From assembly GCA_030522375.1 (NCBI GenBank), contig CP130488.1:868001-932000 (forward strand): DNA of 64,000 nucleotides. Direction: 5' to 3'. Under the pieces are notes generated by a model. The model was given only the letters and a program-made list of their open reading frames with translations, ran no database searches and was not told the origin of the DNA. Both the position numbers and the translations under genes were made by a program. This DNA comes from Methanosuratincola petrocarbonis (GTDB taxonomy: Archaea; Thermoproteota; Methanomethylicia; Methanomethylicales; Methanomethylicaceae). This document shows, one piece after another, positions 49,961 through 58,134 of the stretch (within the stretch, counting starts at the first letter, position 1; each line of letters opens with the position of its first letter).

Positions 49961-51132
49961 CCTTCGAGGACACATTCCTTGCAGATACCTTCTGGAAGAG
50001 GCCTATCAAGCTTGTAAGGGGAAAGGGCTCAAGAGTCTGGGACAGCAATGGGAAGGAGTACATAGACTGCAGCTGCGGATACGGGGTTGCCCTGCTCGGG
50101 CACTGCCACCCCAAGGTCGTCGAGGCGATCAACAGGCAGGCATCTCGGCTCCTGACGTGCCACGGATCATTCTATAACGACGCCAGGGAGGAGTGCCTCT
50201 CGAGGCTCCACAAGATCAGGCCAGAGGGGACAGAAAGAGTCTTCCTCTCTAGCACGGGCGCAGAGGCGGTCGAAGCGGCCATTAAGCTATCGAGGAAATT
50301 CACAAAGAAAAAGGGCTTCATTGCTGCAGTCAATGCATACCACGGGAAGACGATGGGCGCGCTATCGCTCACTTGGGCATCAAAGTACAGGGAACCGTTC
50401 ATGCCGCTATTGGACGGCGTAAAGTTTGCGCCGTACGGGAAGGCAGAAAAGGTGAGGGATCTCATCGATCAGGATACCGCAGCCGTCTTCGTTGAGCCAG
50501 TCCAAGGCGAGGGCGGCATCAACGTGCCCCCCCAAGAGTACCTCAGGGAGCTGAGGGAGATATGCGATGAGAAGGGCATTCTCCTCGTGCTCGACGAGGT
50601 ACAGAGCGGATTCGGGAGGACAGGTAAGATCTGGGCCCACCAGCACTTTGGGGTCAAGCCGGACATACTCTGCTCCAGCAAGGCCCTGGGGGGCGGAGTG
50701 CCCATAGCCGCGACATTCGCAAGGGAAGACATAATGGCATCGCTCAAGAGGGGCGAGCATTCAAACACATTCGGAGGCAATCCACTTGCCTGCGCAGCCT
50801 GCGCGGCAGCCGTTGACGCGCTCTTCGAAGAGGGGCTCGTCGAGAACGCAAGGGAAGTGGGTGAAGAGCTGAAGAGGGGGCTCGCCAGCATCGGGAGCAC
50901 CATGATCCGGGAGGTTCGCGGGCTAGGGCTCATGATTGGGGTGGATATGCGGTTCGAGACCATGGGAATGATACTCCGCTGCCTTGAGGGAGGGGTAATA
51001 GCCCTCGAGGCAGGAAAGACCGTCCTGAGGCTCCTACCTCCGCTTGTCTTGAGCAGGGAAGAGGCTAAGACCGTGGTCGAGACGGTGGGCAATGCGGTGA
51101 TGGAGGAAGAGAAGAAGAGAAAAGGTGCCTGA
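49957..51132 (+). CDS. lysJ: LysJ: LysW-aminoadipate semialdehyde/ornithine aminotransferase
   Basis: 391 residues, class III PLP aminotransferase (ArgD type). The PLP lysine is in CSSKALGGGVPIAA; other landmarks are SSTGAEAVEAAIKLSRKFT, PVQGEGGINVPP and LDEVQSGFGRTGK. It aminates the carrier-bound semialdehyde using glutamate. It overlaps lysZ by four bases; the lysK start follows its TGA directly. Confidence 0.95.
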   Translation: MTFEDTFLADTFWKRPIKLVRGKGSRVWDSNGKEYIDCSCGYGVALLGHCHPKVVEAINRQASRLLTCHGSFYNDAREECLSRLHKIRPEGTERVFLSSTGAEAVEAAIKLSRKFTKKKGFIAAVNAYHGKTMGALSLTWASKYREPFMPLLDGVKFAPYGKAEKVRDLIDQDTAAVFVEPVQGEGGINVPPQEYLRELREICDEKGILLVLDEVQSGFGRTGKIWAHQHFGVKPDILCSSKALGGGVPIAATFAREDIMASLKRGEHSNTFGGNPLACAACAAAVDALFEEGLVENAREVGEELKRGLASIGSTMIREVRGLGLMIGVDMRFETMGMILRCLEGGVIALEAGKTVLRLLPPLVLSREEAKTVVETVGNAVMEEEKKRKGA

Positions 51133-51133
51133 G

Positions 51134-52237
51134 ATGGAGGAAGGATACCCGGAGAGGCTCCTCCTTCGAATGCTCGAGATCTACAGCCCGAGCGGTCAGG
51201 AAGGGGAGATCGGAAGGTTCCTAGCCGAGGAGATGGGCAGGCTAGGTTACAGGGTGAGGACTGACAGCATAGGCAATGTTGAAGGCAGGATTGGGTCCGG
51301 GAGACCGAAGTTCCTTCTTTGCGGGCATATGGACACTGTAGAGGGTTTCTTGGAGGTCAAGAGGAGGGGCAAGGTGGTATTCGGCAGGGGGGCTGTCGAT
51401 GCAAAGTCACCATTGGCAGCCCTGATCTGCGCAGGAAAGCGCTATGCCGAGGAGGGCGGCAAGGGGACGGTGGTTGCGCTCGCAGTTGTAGACGAGGAGG
51501 GGAAGAGCAGGGGGATGAGGCATTTCCTCTCCAGCCTAGATGAAGAATTTGATTTTGCTATTTTCGGGGAGCCGAGCAGCGCATACGGGGTCACAGTCGG
51601 ATACAAAGGAAGGCTCGTCTTCACAGTCACCATCCGGACTTCGCCTGGACACGCCAGCGCCCCGAGGTTCTTTGAAAATGCGGTTTATATAGGCACAGAT
51701 CTCGTTGGCAAGCTGAGGGGGCTTAACGAGGAATGGGAGGGGGGAGAGGAGGACCTTTTCAAGTCACCGTCCCTGTGCGTAACGCTCTTCCGCGGGGGGA
51801 CACAAGACAACACCGTCCCTGGCATCTGTGAGGTCACCGCGGATGTCAGGATCCCGCCAGGCATGTCCTCCAAGCTGCTCAAGGAAAGGATCCAGCTGAT
51901 CCTCGACGAGTTCAAGAAGGGGAGAAAGAAGGCAGAGATATCAGTTGAGTTCAAGGACGAGAACGAGCCGTTCGAGGAGGATCCGGGATCGCCACTTGTC
52001 AGCGCATTCCTCGAGGCGATCAGGGAGGTGGGCGGCAGGGAAGGGAAACTCCTCAGGAAGAGCGGCACTAGTGATGTCAATGACTTCGTCAGGGTTTCAG
52101 GCACACACTCCGTGGTGTATGGGCCCGGCAACTCCAAGCTGGATCATACGCCGATGGAGAATGTATCCATCGAAGAGTTCTACGACAGTATTGAGATAAT
52201 AAAGAGTGCGATGAAACGTCTGGACAGCCTCTTTTGA
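51134..52237 (+). CDS. lysK: LysK: LysW-lysine/ornithine hydrolase
   Basis: 367 residues, M20 metallopeptidase. Zinc-site blocks are LLCGHMDTVEG, GRGAVDAKSPLAALICAG, VVDEEGKSRG and a C-terminal GPGNSKLDHTPMENVS. It releases lysine or ornithine from LysW, ending the pathway. ATG 51134 is chosen because AGGTG (51124-51127) lies six bases before it; GTG 51125 would overlap that site. It is the last gene of the operon and is convergent with the Hsp20 gene, seven bases away. Confidence 0.93.
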   Translation: MEEGYPERLLLRMLEIYSPSGQEGEIGRFLAEEMGRLGYRVRTDSIGNVEGRIGSGRPKFLLCGHMDTVEGFLEVKRRGKVVFGRGAVDAKSPLAALICAGKRYAEEGGKGTVVALAVVDEEGKSRGMRHFLSSLDEEFDFAIFGEPSSAYGVTVGYKGRLVFTVTIRTSPGHASAPRFFENAVYIGTDLVGKLRGLNEEWEGGEEDLFKSPSLCVTLFRGGTQDNTVPGICEVTADVRIPPGMSSKLLKERIQLILDEFKKGRKKAEISVEFKDENEPFEEDPGSPLVSAFLEAIREVGGREGKLLRKSGTSDVNDFVRVSGTHSVVYGPGNSKLDHTPMENVSIEEFYDSIEIIKSAMKRLDSLF

Positions 52238-52243
52238 GGCGCT

Positions 52244-52621
52244 TTACTGGATCTCTATTTTGAAGACCTTTTCTTTCTTTGGGAGGCGTAGTTCCAAGAC
52301 GTTTTTGACGAACCTGGCTTTGGCTCTTTCAGGATCTATTTTTGTAGGCAGCGTGAAGGTCTTCGAGTACTTGAAGAACCGCACGCCTCTCTGGAATGTT
52401 CCCCACCGCTCATACTGCACAGCCTTCTCCATCTTTGCCTCAATGCTAACCGTGTCCTCGGTCACGTTAACGGCGATCTCGTCTTTGCTCTTGACGCACG
52501 GCATATCGACTCTCACTATTAGCTCGTTGTCGGTTTCCTGTATCTCAGTCAGGGGTTCGAGGCAACCATCCATGTATCCGCGCAGCCGCGCCTGGATGTC
52601 GAAATAATCTGCCGGGAACAT
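52244..52621 (-). CDS. Hsp20/alpha-crystallin small heat shock protein
   Basis: 125 residues. The alpha-crystallin domain spans about 25-120 (ELIVRVDMPCVKSKDEIAVNVTED ... VRFFKYSKTFTLPTKIDPERAKARFVKNVLELRLPK), with the L-x-L-x-x-P form in LELRLPKK. It has no long C-terminal IXI tail beyond FKIEI. ATG 52621 is fixed by a perfect GGAGGTG ribosome site seven bases upstream, which overlaps the end of the PAC2 gene. It follows PAC2 on the same message. Confidence 0.9.
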   Translation of the reverse strand: MFPADYFDIQARLRGYMDGCLEPLTEIQETDNELIVRVDMPCVKSKDEIAVNVTEDTVSIEAKMEKAVQYERWGTFQRGVRFFKYSKTFTLPTKIDPERAKARFVKNVLELRLPKKEKVFKIEIQ

Positions 52622-52634
52622 CTGGATACACCTC

Positions 52635-53387
52635 CTAAACATACATAAGCGGCAGCTCATACTCCTGGGACTTGCCCATCCTCTGCATATTCTCCGCGGT
52701 CTTGCGCATTAGCTCCCTCGCATTCATCCTTATTTCGTCGGAACGATCTTTGAGCGACTTAATGTCCACGGAGATCGGCACGAATTTCTTCAGCGCCTCT
52801 AATGCACTTGCAGCTGCACCGGGGTCGGGGTAGTTCGGGAAGGATTCCGCAAGGAGTATCAGGTTTGGGACGCCTATTGACTTGGAATGCTTGGCTATCA
52901 GCCCGTAGGGCCCTACCAAGAATCCCTCCTCCATTAGGCTAATTCCGTTCTTCAGGATCATGTCCCTCAGCTTCTGAGAGGAGGAGGCACCGTAAACCTT
53001 TGGCTCATCGATGTCTATCCGGTTAGGCACCCCAATACCCCCCAAGGAGACCACCATTGAAAGCTTCTTCTCCTTGGACCAATTAACAATGATTCGAGTG
53101 AGAGGGTAGAGTGACTCTGGCGGGAGGGCAGTCTCCGAGAATACTGCCAACAGATTGTCCTTCCTGAATATCCTGATCGGGTAAGTCGGCTCCCCTTGGT
53201 GGAAGACGACAAGCGGAGGGAAGAGCTCTGAATCGATGTAACCCACCTCCTTCATGCCTAGTTCCTTGATTATGTGTGATACCGAGATGATTCCGACGAG
53301 CCCGACGTCCGGGAGGCCACACAAGAGGGACAAGTTCTCCCCCTCGATCATCTCGAGCTCGTATATTGAAACTTCATTTGGCTTCAA
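52635..53387 (-). CDS. PAC2 family protein (proteasome assembly chaperone type)
   Basis: 250 residues of the PAC2/COG2047-1938 family: LCGLPDVGLVGIISVSHIIKELG near residues 22-44, ELFPPLVVFHQGEPTYPIRIF, and GPYGLIAKHSKSIGVPNLILLAESFPNYPDPGAA. Archaeal members (PbaA/PbaB) are ATP-independent chaperones related to the proteasome assembly factor PAC2; some are ATP-grasp-associated. The proteasome genes are at 12-13 kb, not linked. It precedes Hsp20 in the same direction. Confidence 0.9.
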   Translation of the reverse strand: MKPNEVSIYELEMIEGENLSLLCGLPDVGLVGIISVSHIIKELGMKEVGYIDSELFPPLVVFHQGEPTYPIRIFRKDNLLAVFSETALPPESLYPLTRIIVNWSKEKKLSMVVSLGGIGVPNRIDIDEPKVYGASSSQKLRDMILKNGISLMEEGFLVGPYGLIAKHSKSIGVPNLILLAESFPNYPDPGAAASALEALKKFVPISVDIKSLKDRSDEIRMNARELMRKTAENMQRMGKSQEYELPLMYV

Positions 53388-53490
53388 AAAGCATCCCTAA
53401 TCTATTACCCCCATCCGATTTTTTAACCCTGTCGGAGGCATAGATCGAGAAAAGTGGGCGAGATCGTGGTGATGGAGGGAAAGAAGGGTG

Positions 53491-54816
53491 TCAAGGATGG
53501 GACTCCTCGAGGACTAGCACGGCACCCTCCTTTCCGGATATCCTGTACTTCTTGCCCGCGACTATCCCTTCGGCGGATTTCGCCTGCCAGTATTCCCCTC
53601 TGTACATAACGAAGATCACTTCACCTGGCTGTGCGTTCTCCGCGGGTATGACAATATCGCCTATCATGGTCCCGACGATCGGTGACCTGCGCCTGACTTG
53701 CAATACTTTTATAGCTGCAAAGAGGAAGAGCGCAGCGACGCAGATCCCTACGGCGACTATCATGTAGGTGAACGTGGAATACCAGTCACCGGAGACCGCC
53801 CATTTCTCTGGGCTGAAGGGCACAAGGAATAATGCGCCGAATGTCAGTATTACCACACCGCTGATTCCCAAGATGCCGAATCCCGGGGTTGCGAGTTCAT
53901 ATATAAGAAGTATAGCCCCGACAACCATCATAACTGCGGATACAACGTTGATGTCAAAGCCCATCCCGATGAGTGCAAGGAGGATCGCTATTCCGCCAAG
54001 TATCTCTCCCCCATGACCTGGGGCAGAGAAGCCGTATATCAGTGCAAAGAGCCCCACCAGGAATAGGATGCTTGAGACCGTTGGGTCCGATATTGCGTTT
54101 AGTATGGCTTCCCTAGGCCTCATCGAATAGACATCGACTGCCGCGCCGCGGGTCTCCAAGGTAACTGCGCCTGATGCCAACAAGACTGTCCTACCATCAA
54201 CTGCCTCGAGTAGCCCGGTTACGCTGTCCGCGCGGTACTCTATTACGCCGTACTCGTATGCCTCGAGGTCGTTAACATTAGTGTTTTTTATGACAAAATC
54301 CCGGGCGAGGGTCAGGTTCCTGTTCCTGGACTCGGCATGTGTCGACATCACGGCGACCAAGGCGTTTATGATCTTGTCATCCTCGACAGGGGTGCTGCCC
54401 AGAGGCGAATATGAAATCGGTTGGCAAGATCCGATTACGGTGTTCGGGGCCATCGCTGCGACATGCGAAGCCATCAGGATGTATGTCCCAGCCGACCATG
54501 CAGTCGTACCCGCGGGATAAACATAGGCGACAACTGGGACCGGCGAGTTGTCTATGCGTTCAATTATCCTCAGCATTGCGTCAACGCTCCCCCCGGGGGT
54601 CGATAGCACAACCAGTACTGCACCATAACCCTCCCTGGATGCGATCTCGAGCGCATCCGCAAAAGCGTCAGCATGCGCTATGGTTATTGTCCCCGTTATG
54701 GGCACTTGGAGCACCTTCGGTGCAGCAGAGACCGTGCTTGCAGACAAAGCGCTGAAGATGAAAAGAAAAAGGAAAAATGTCAGTGTTCGAGTTCTAAGAC
54801 GGCTTATTTGGACCAC
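53491..54816 (-). CDS. NfeD-type membrane serine protease (ClpP-class)
   Basis: About 441 residues. A signal peptide is followed by a ClpP-like protease domain with LVVLSTPGGSVDAML and the active-site region PAGTTAWSAGTYILMAS, where the serine corresponds to the Ser of PH1510; MAPNTVIGSCQPI follows. Then come four to five membrane helices (about 245-365) and a C-terminal OB-fold NfeD domain (last 65 residues). The gene follows stomatin, its usual partner: the pair is thought to act in membrane quality control. GTG 54816 gives a proper signal peptide; the frame opens at TTG 54855 inside the stomatin gene. Confidence 0.9.
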   Translation of the reverse strand: MVQISRLRTRTLTFFLFLFIFSALSASTVSAAPKVLQVPITGTITIAHADAFADALEIASREGYGAVLVVLSTPGGSVDAMLRIIERIDNSPVPVVAYVYPAGTTAWSAGTYILMASHVAAMAPNTVIGSCQPISYSPLGSTPVEDDKIINALVAVMSTHAESRNRNLTLARDFVIKNTNVNDLEAYEYGVIEYRADSVTGLLEAVDGRTVLLASGAVTLETRGAAVDVYSMRPREAILNAISDPTVSSILFLVGLFALIYGFSAPGHGGEILGGIAILLALIGMGFDINVVSAVMMVVGAILLIYELATPGFGILGISGVVILTFGALFLVPFSPEKWAVSGDWYSTFTYMIVAVGICVAALFLFAAIKVLQVRRRSPIVGTMIGDIVIPAENAQPGEVIFVMYRGEYWQAKSAEGIVAGKKYRISGKEGAVLVLEESHP

Positions 54817-54826
54817 CCACTTAGGA

Positions 54827-55636
54827 TCATTTTCTCTCCTGGACAGCCTTGGCAATCCCGGCTATGTTGCCTATGTCGCTCGATGCAGAACCTGAGATGA
54901 CTATCAGGTTCTTCTCCCTCGCAACCTCAGTAATCATCTGGAACTCCCTGAGCTTCATCGCTATTGGAGCCTTGTTGTAGAACTCCGCAGCCTCGAACAT
55001 CTTCTGCGCAGCCTGTTGCTCGCCCTCAGCTATGATTATCCTCGACCGCCTCTCGCGCTCTGCTTCTGCCTGCTTCGCGATTGCCCTCTGGAGGCTCTCC
55101 GGGATCGTGACGTCCTTTATCACGACAGCGGTGACCTTGATGCCCCACGGGTCTGTAGCCAGATCTAGCGACTGCTGCAATCTTTTGTTCAATTCCTCAC
55201 GCCTGGCCAAGATTTCATCAAGCTCGACCTGCCCGAGCACGTCCCTCAGCATGGTCTGTGCCAGGAGGTTTGTCGAGAGGACGTAGTTCTCCACCCGGGT
55301 TATCGCCTTGTTCGGATCGAAGACCCTATAATAAACGACTGCATCCACGCTTATCGTGATGTTGTCCCTTGTGATGACGACCTGCTTAGGCACATCAAAT
55401 GTAAGCACCCTAAGGTCGACCTTCCTGAAAGCATCGACGAACGGGATGATCAGGAATAGCCCCGGCCCCTTCGCCCCCAAGAGCCTCCCCAGCCTGAAGA
55501 TCACCGCCCGCTCGTATTCCTTGACGATTTTGATCGATGATGACAGTATCCAGACTATTATCACCAAGACCACGAAAGCGACGATCAGCGTATTTATGGA
55601 CTCGAATATACCGCCTATCTGCAATGCCAAATTCAA
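54827..55636 (-). CDS. Stomatin/prohibitin (SPFH) family membrane protein
   Basis: 269 residues: one N-terminal membrane helix (about 15-35) and an SPFH domain (EYERAVIFRLGRLLGAKGPGLFLIIPFVD, DVPKQVVITRDNITISVDAVVYYRV), then a coiled coil (RAIAKQAEAERERRSRIIIAEGEQQAAQKM) and a hydrophobic C-terminus. It matches PH1511-type stomatins that form oligomers and are cleaved by the NfeD protease. The TTG start has a GGGGGT ribosome site. It is the first gene of the stomatin/NfeD operon. Confidence 0.93.
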   Translation of the reverse strand: MNLALQIGGIFESINTLIVAFVVLVIIVWILSSSIKIVKEYERAVIFRLGRLLGAKGPGLFLIIPFVDAFRKVDLRVLTFDVPKQVVITRDNITISVDAVVYYRVFDPNKAITRVENYVLSTNLLAQTMLRDVLGQVELDEILARREELNKRLQQSLDLATDPWGIKVTAVVIKDVTIPESLQRAIAKQAEAERERRSRIIIAEGEQQAAQKMFEAAEFYNKAPIAMKLREFQMITEVAREKNLIVISGSASSDIGNIAGIAKAVQERK

Positions 55637-55694
55637 AAATATACCCCCTTAATATTAGGGGGGATCTTGGATATTAGTATAACTATGGTAGAGA

Positions 55695-56738
55695 TCAGGG
55701 CTGCTGCCATATTAGGCGCTTCATTGCCTCCGCGGCTATCTGGTAAGTCCTGTCTGCCTTGCCAGACCGTTCACTCCCTGCATTGTATATGTCGAATTCC
55801 ATAAAGTCCAGTCCAACGAGCTTTGATGTCTTAAGGGACTTCTTTATGGAGGCGACGAGACCGTAGAGGTCGGAATGGTCTACACCGTAGTAGTCCAAAA
55901 AACGTGCGCCTTTGATCGAGGTGTTCGAGCATACATCAATATCAACAGAGACGTAGGTATACGGGAGGGCAGTGCTAGAGAGAGCCTCCCTGGCACTCCC
56001 GATGTTCCGCTGGATTTTCTCTTTCGTAATCACGTGCACGCCCGACCCCTCCAGATCCTTGTAAAACTCGACGTACCTCCTCACCCGCTCGTCCTCAATC
56101 TCCTGAGCGACCTGTGGGGGGTAGTCCGAGACGCCAACAACGAATATGTTCTCCCTTGGGATTTTGTCAAGGAGGTAATAGAGGAACGAGTCGGCATTAT
56201 AGCTGTCAGGCCTATTGAATATGAAAGGGTCGTCGGGCGAGAACTTTGTCTCGGGATTAGTCTCCAAGTCGTACTGAATGAGCCCACACCTGATGCTAGG
56301 CAATATGAAGTCGAAGTGGCTGTCGAATACGACCAGCCGAATCGATTCGCCGCCCAATTCCCTAGAAAGGGCCTCAACTGCGCCGCCTGTGAGCGAGTGA
56401 TCCACCCCAACCATTACGGGGACGGCTGGGAGCCGCTCCTCCACCAGCCCGCCGACCTTCTTCGCATATTCAAGGCAGCCATTCGAGTCAATGAAAGCCA
56501 CGAAGTTCTCTACCGTCAGCATGAAGGACATCGACTTGGGAGGCGCCGGCATCAGCCAAGGCTCCACATCCAGCCTCGACTCTGGACCTGGGATCTCCCC
56601 GAGCTCCCTTGCAACACCATCGTAGGGGTCTTTGAAGCGGATGCCCTCGTAGTCCTTCTCCAGCATCTCGATCTTTCGAAGTACACTTGATTCCCGCTCA
56701 TCCGGGTCAAGAGGGCCATTGATGAAGAACATATCCAT
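55695..56738 (-). CDS. Ureohydrolase (arginase/agmatinase) superfamily protein, divergent
   Basis: 347 residues from ATG 56738 (ATG 56732 also possible; the frame is open further left). The metal-site motifs are recognisable: GVDHSLTGGA, VFDSHFDFIL (D-x-H-x-D) and SVDIDVCS (D-x-D). What normally follows, the DP-x-x-x-PGTGTPEPGG substrate loop, is replaced by a CSNTSIKGARFLDYYG sequence, so the substrate is unlikely to be arginine or agmatine. It ends with GLDFMEFDIYNAG, matching the last conserved Glu/Asp region. An unassigned hydrolase of an arginase fold is the best description. Confidence 0.8.
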   Translation of the reverse strand: MDMFFINGPLDPDERESSVLRKIEMLEKDYEGIRFKDPYDGVARELGEIPGPESRLDVEPWLMPAPPKSMSFMLTVENFVAFIDSNGCLEYAKKVGGLVEERLPAVPVMVGVDHSLTGGAVEALSRELGGESIRLVVFDSHFDFILPSIRCGLIQYDLETNPETKFSPDDPFIFNRPDSYNADSFLYYLLDKIPRENIFVVGVSDYPPQVAQEIEDERVRRYVEFYKDLEGSGVHVITKEKIQRNIGSAREALSSTALPYTYVSVDIDVCSNTSIKGARFLDYYGVDHSDLYGLVASIKKSLKTSKLVGLDFMEFDIYNAGSERSGKADRTYQIAAEAMKRLIWQQP

Positions 56739-56879
56739 AGTACGGAAAAGGCAAATTGGAGCTTTTTTCTCTATCGGTGAAAACCGAAAATCTGGCACAA
56801 GACAGGGACGGGATGATGACAAAGAGAACAGATTGAAATGAGATAAAAATAAAAAACGGAAAAAGGAAGTGGGTTGCGC

Positions 56880-58121
56880 CTACTTCCTTCTCACTATTGG
56901 CTCGATGATTTCGACGATGTCCTCCATCTTCAATGGGGACTTGTTCAGCTCTATTGCGTCCGCAAGGTTGGTGTAGCAGAACGGGCATGCGCTGGTCACG
57001 AGCTCTGCGCCTGTAGCCTCGGCTTCCTTGACACGCTTGCCTGCAGTCTCTAGCGAGTAGTCAGCGAATCCACCCCTGACACCACCGCCTGCGCCGCAGC
57101 AGAACGAGAACTTCCGGTTCCGGTACATCTCAACAAGCTGCAGACCTGGCACAGCCTTCAGCACATTCCTCGGGGTCTCGTAGACCTCTGCATGCCTTCC
57201 GAGGTGGCATGGGTCGTGGTAGGTCACCTTCTTGTTGAAGCTGCCCGTGAACTCGATCTCGCCCTTGTTCAGCATCTCCTCGAGCAGGTGTGTTGTGTGC
57301 AGGACCTTGACGCCGGTCATCTTGCCGTACTTATCGGCGTAGCCCTCTGGTGCGTCCATCATGTAGTCCCTGCCGAGTGTCCTGTAGCAGCCCGAGCAGG
57401 TGGTTATGAATGCAGATGCGCCGTACTTCTCCGGGAGTGCCTTGTTGTGCTCAACGAATTTGGCGGCTAGGTCGTACTGACCGGTCCTGAGCAGAGGCGA
57501 AGCGCAGCACCACTCGTCCTCGACGACTGTGAAGTCGACCTTCAGCTTCTGCAGCAGGCTGACGGTTGCCCTCGCTAGTTGCTTCCTCCTGTAGGAGGCG
57601 GTGCACCCTGCGAAGTAGATGTACTCTGCCTTCTTTGGCAAGGATGCCCTTACGTCACTTGGCAGCCAGTCGAGCCTCTTCTCGTGTGGCTCCTTGTACG
57701 GGTTGTAGAGCGTTCCGATTGTCGAGCTCCAGGCCTTGATGTTCTCTGGGATTGCTACGTTCTGCTTCCAGGCTTCGTACCTGAGCGTCTCGAACATCCT
57801 CAGGATCCACGGCTTGATGTCGGTCTCACACATCTGCTGGCAAGCGCCGCACGAGGTGCAGGTGAATAGCACGTGCGCGACCTTGTCTGACCAGCCGATG
57901 CGGTTGTGCAGCAGCGACCTTGCAAGCGAGACCTTGCCCCTGCTGCCCCTGTAGGAGTCGAAGTTGAATTTGTCTCCCTGGACGCACAGCATTGCGGCGA
58001 AGTTTGCGGTCGGACCGTATTCGTAGCCGTACTTGCAGTTGCCGCAGTGCGTGCACATCGAGACCCAGTCGTATATCTTCGCAAGTTCTTTAAGGTTCTT
58101 GTTCTTAAGTAGGTGGGACAT
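56880..58121 (-). CDS. (Fe-S)-binding heterodisulfide-reductase-like subunit (GlcF/LldE type)
   Basis: 413 residues. Two [4Fe-4S] motifs are at the N-terminus (CTHCGNCKYG; CTSCGACQQMCETD); the first lacks a clear fourth cysteine in the usual spot. Two CCG domains follow (CCASPLLRTG with CSGCYRTLG; DPCHLGRH with FCCGAGGGVRGG and CPFCYTNL). Such subunits take electrons from an FAD oxidase and pass them to quinone, ferredoxin or a heterodisulfide reductase-like complex. It lies 13 bases after the FAD oxidase gene, which it presumably serves. Confidence 0.92.
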   Translation of the reverse strand: MSHLLKNKNLKELAKIYDWVSMCTHCGNCKYGYEYGPTANFAAMLCVQGDKFNFDSYRGSRGKVSLARSLLHNRIGWSDKVAHVLFTCTSCGACQQMCETDIKPWILRMFETLRYEAWKQNVAIPENIKAWSSTIGTLYNPYKEPHEKRLDWLPSDVRASLPKKAEYIYFAGCTASYRRKQLARATVSLLQKLKVDFTVVEDEWCCASPLLRTGQYDLAAKFVEHNKALPEKYGASAFITTCSGCYRTLGRDYMMDAPEGYADKYGKMTGVKVLHTTHLLEEMLNKGEIEFTGSFNKKVTYHDPCHLGRHAEVYETPRNVLKAVPGLQLVEMYRNRKFSFCCGAGGGVRGGFADYSLETAGKRVKEAEATGAELVTSACPFCYTNLADAIELNKSPLKMEDIVEIIEPIVRRK

Positions 58122-58134
58122 CTCTTTCGCCTCC

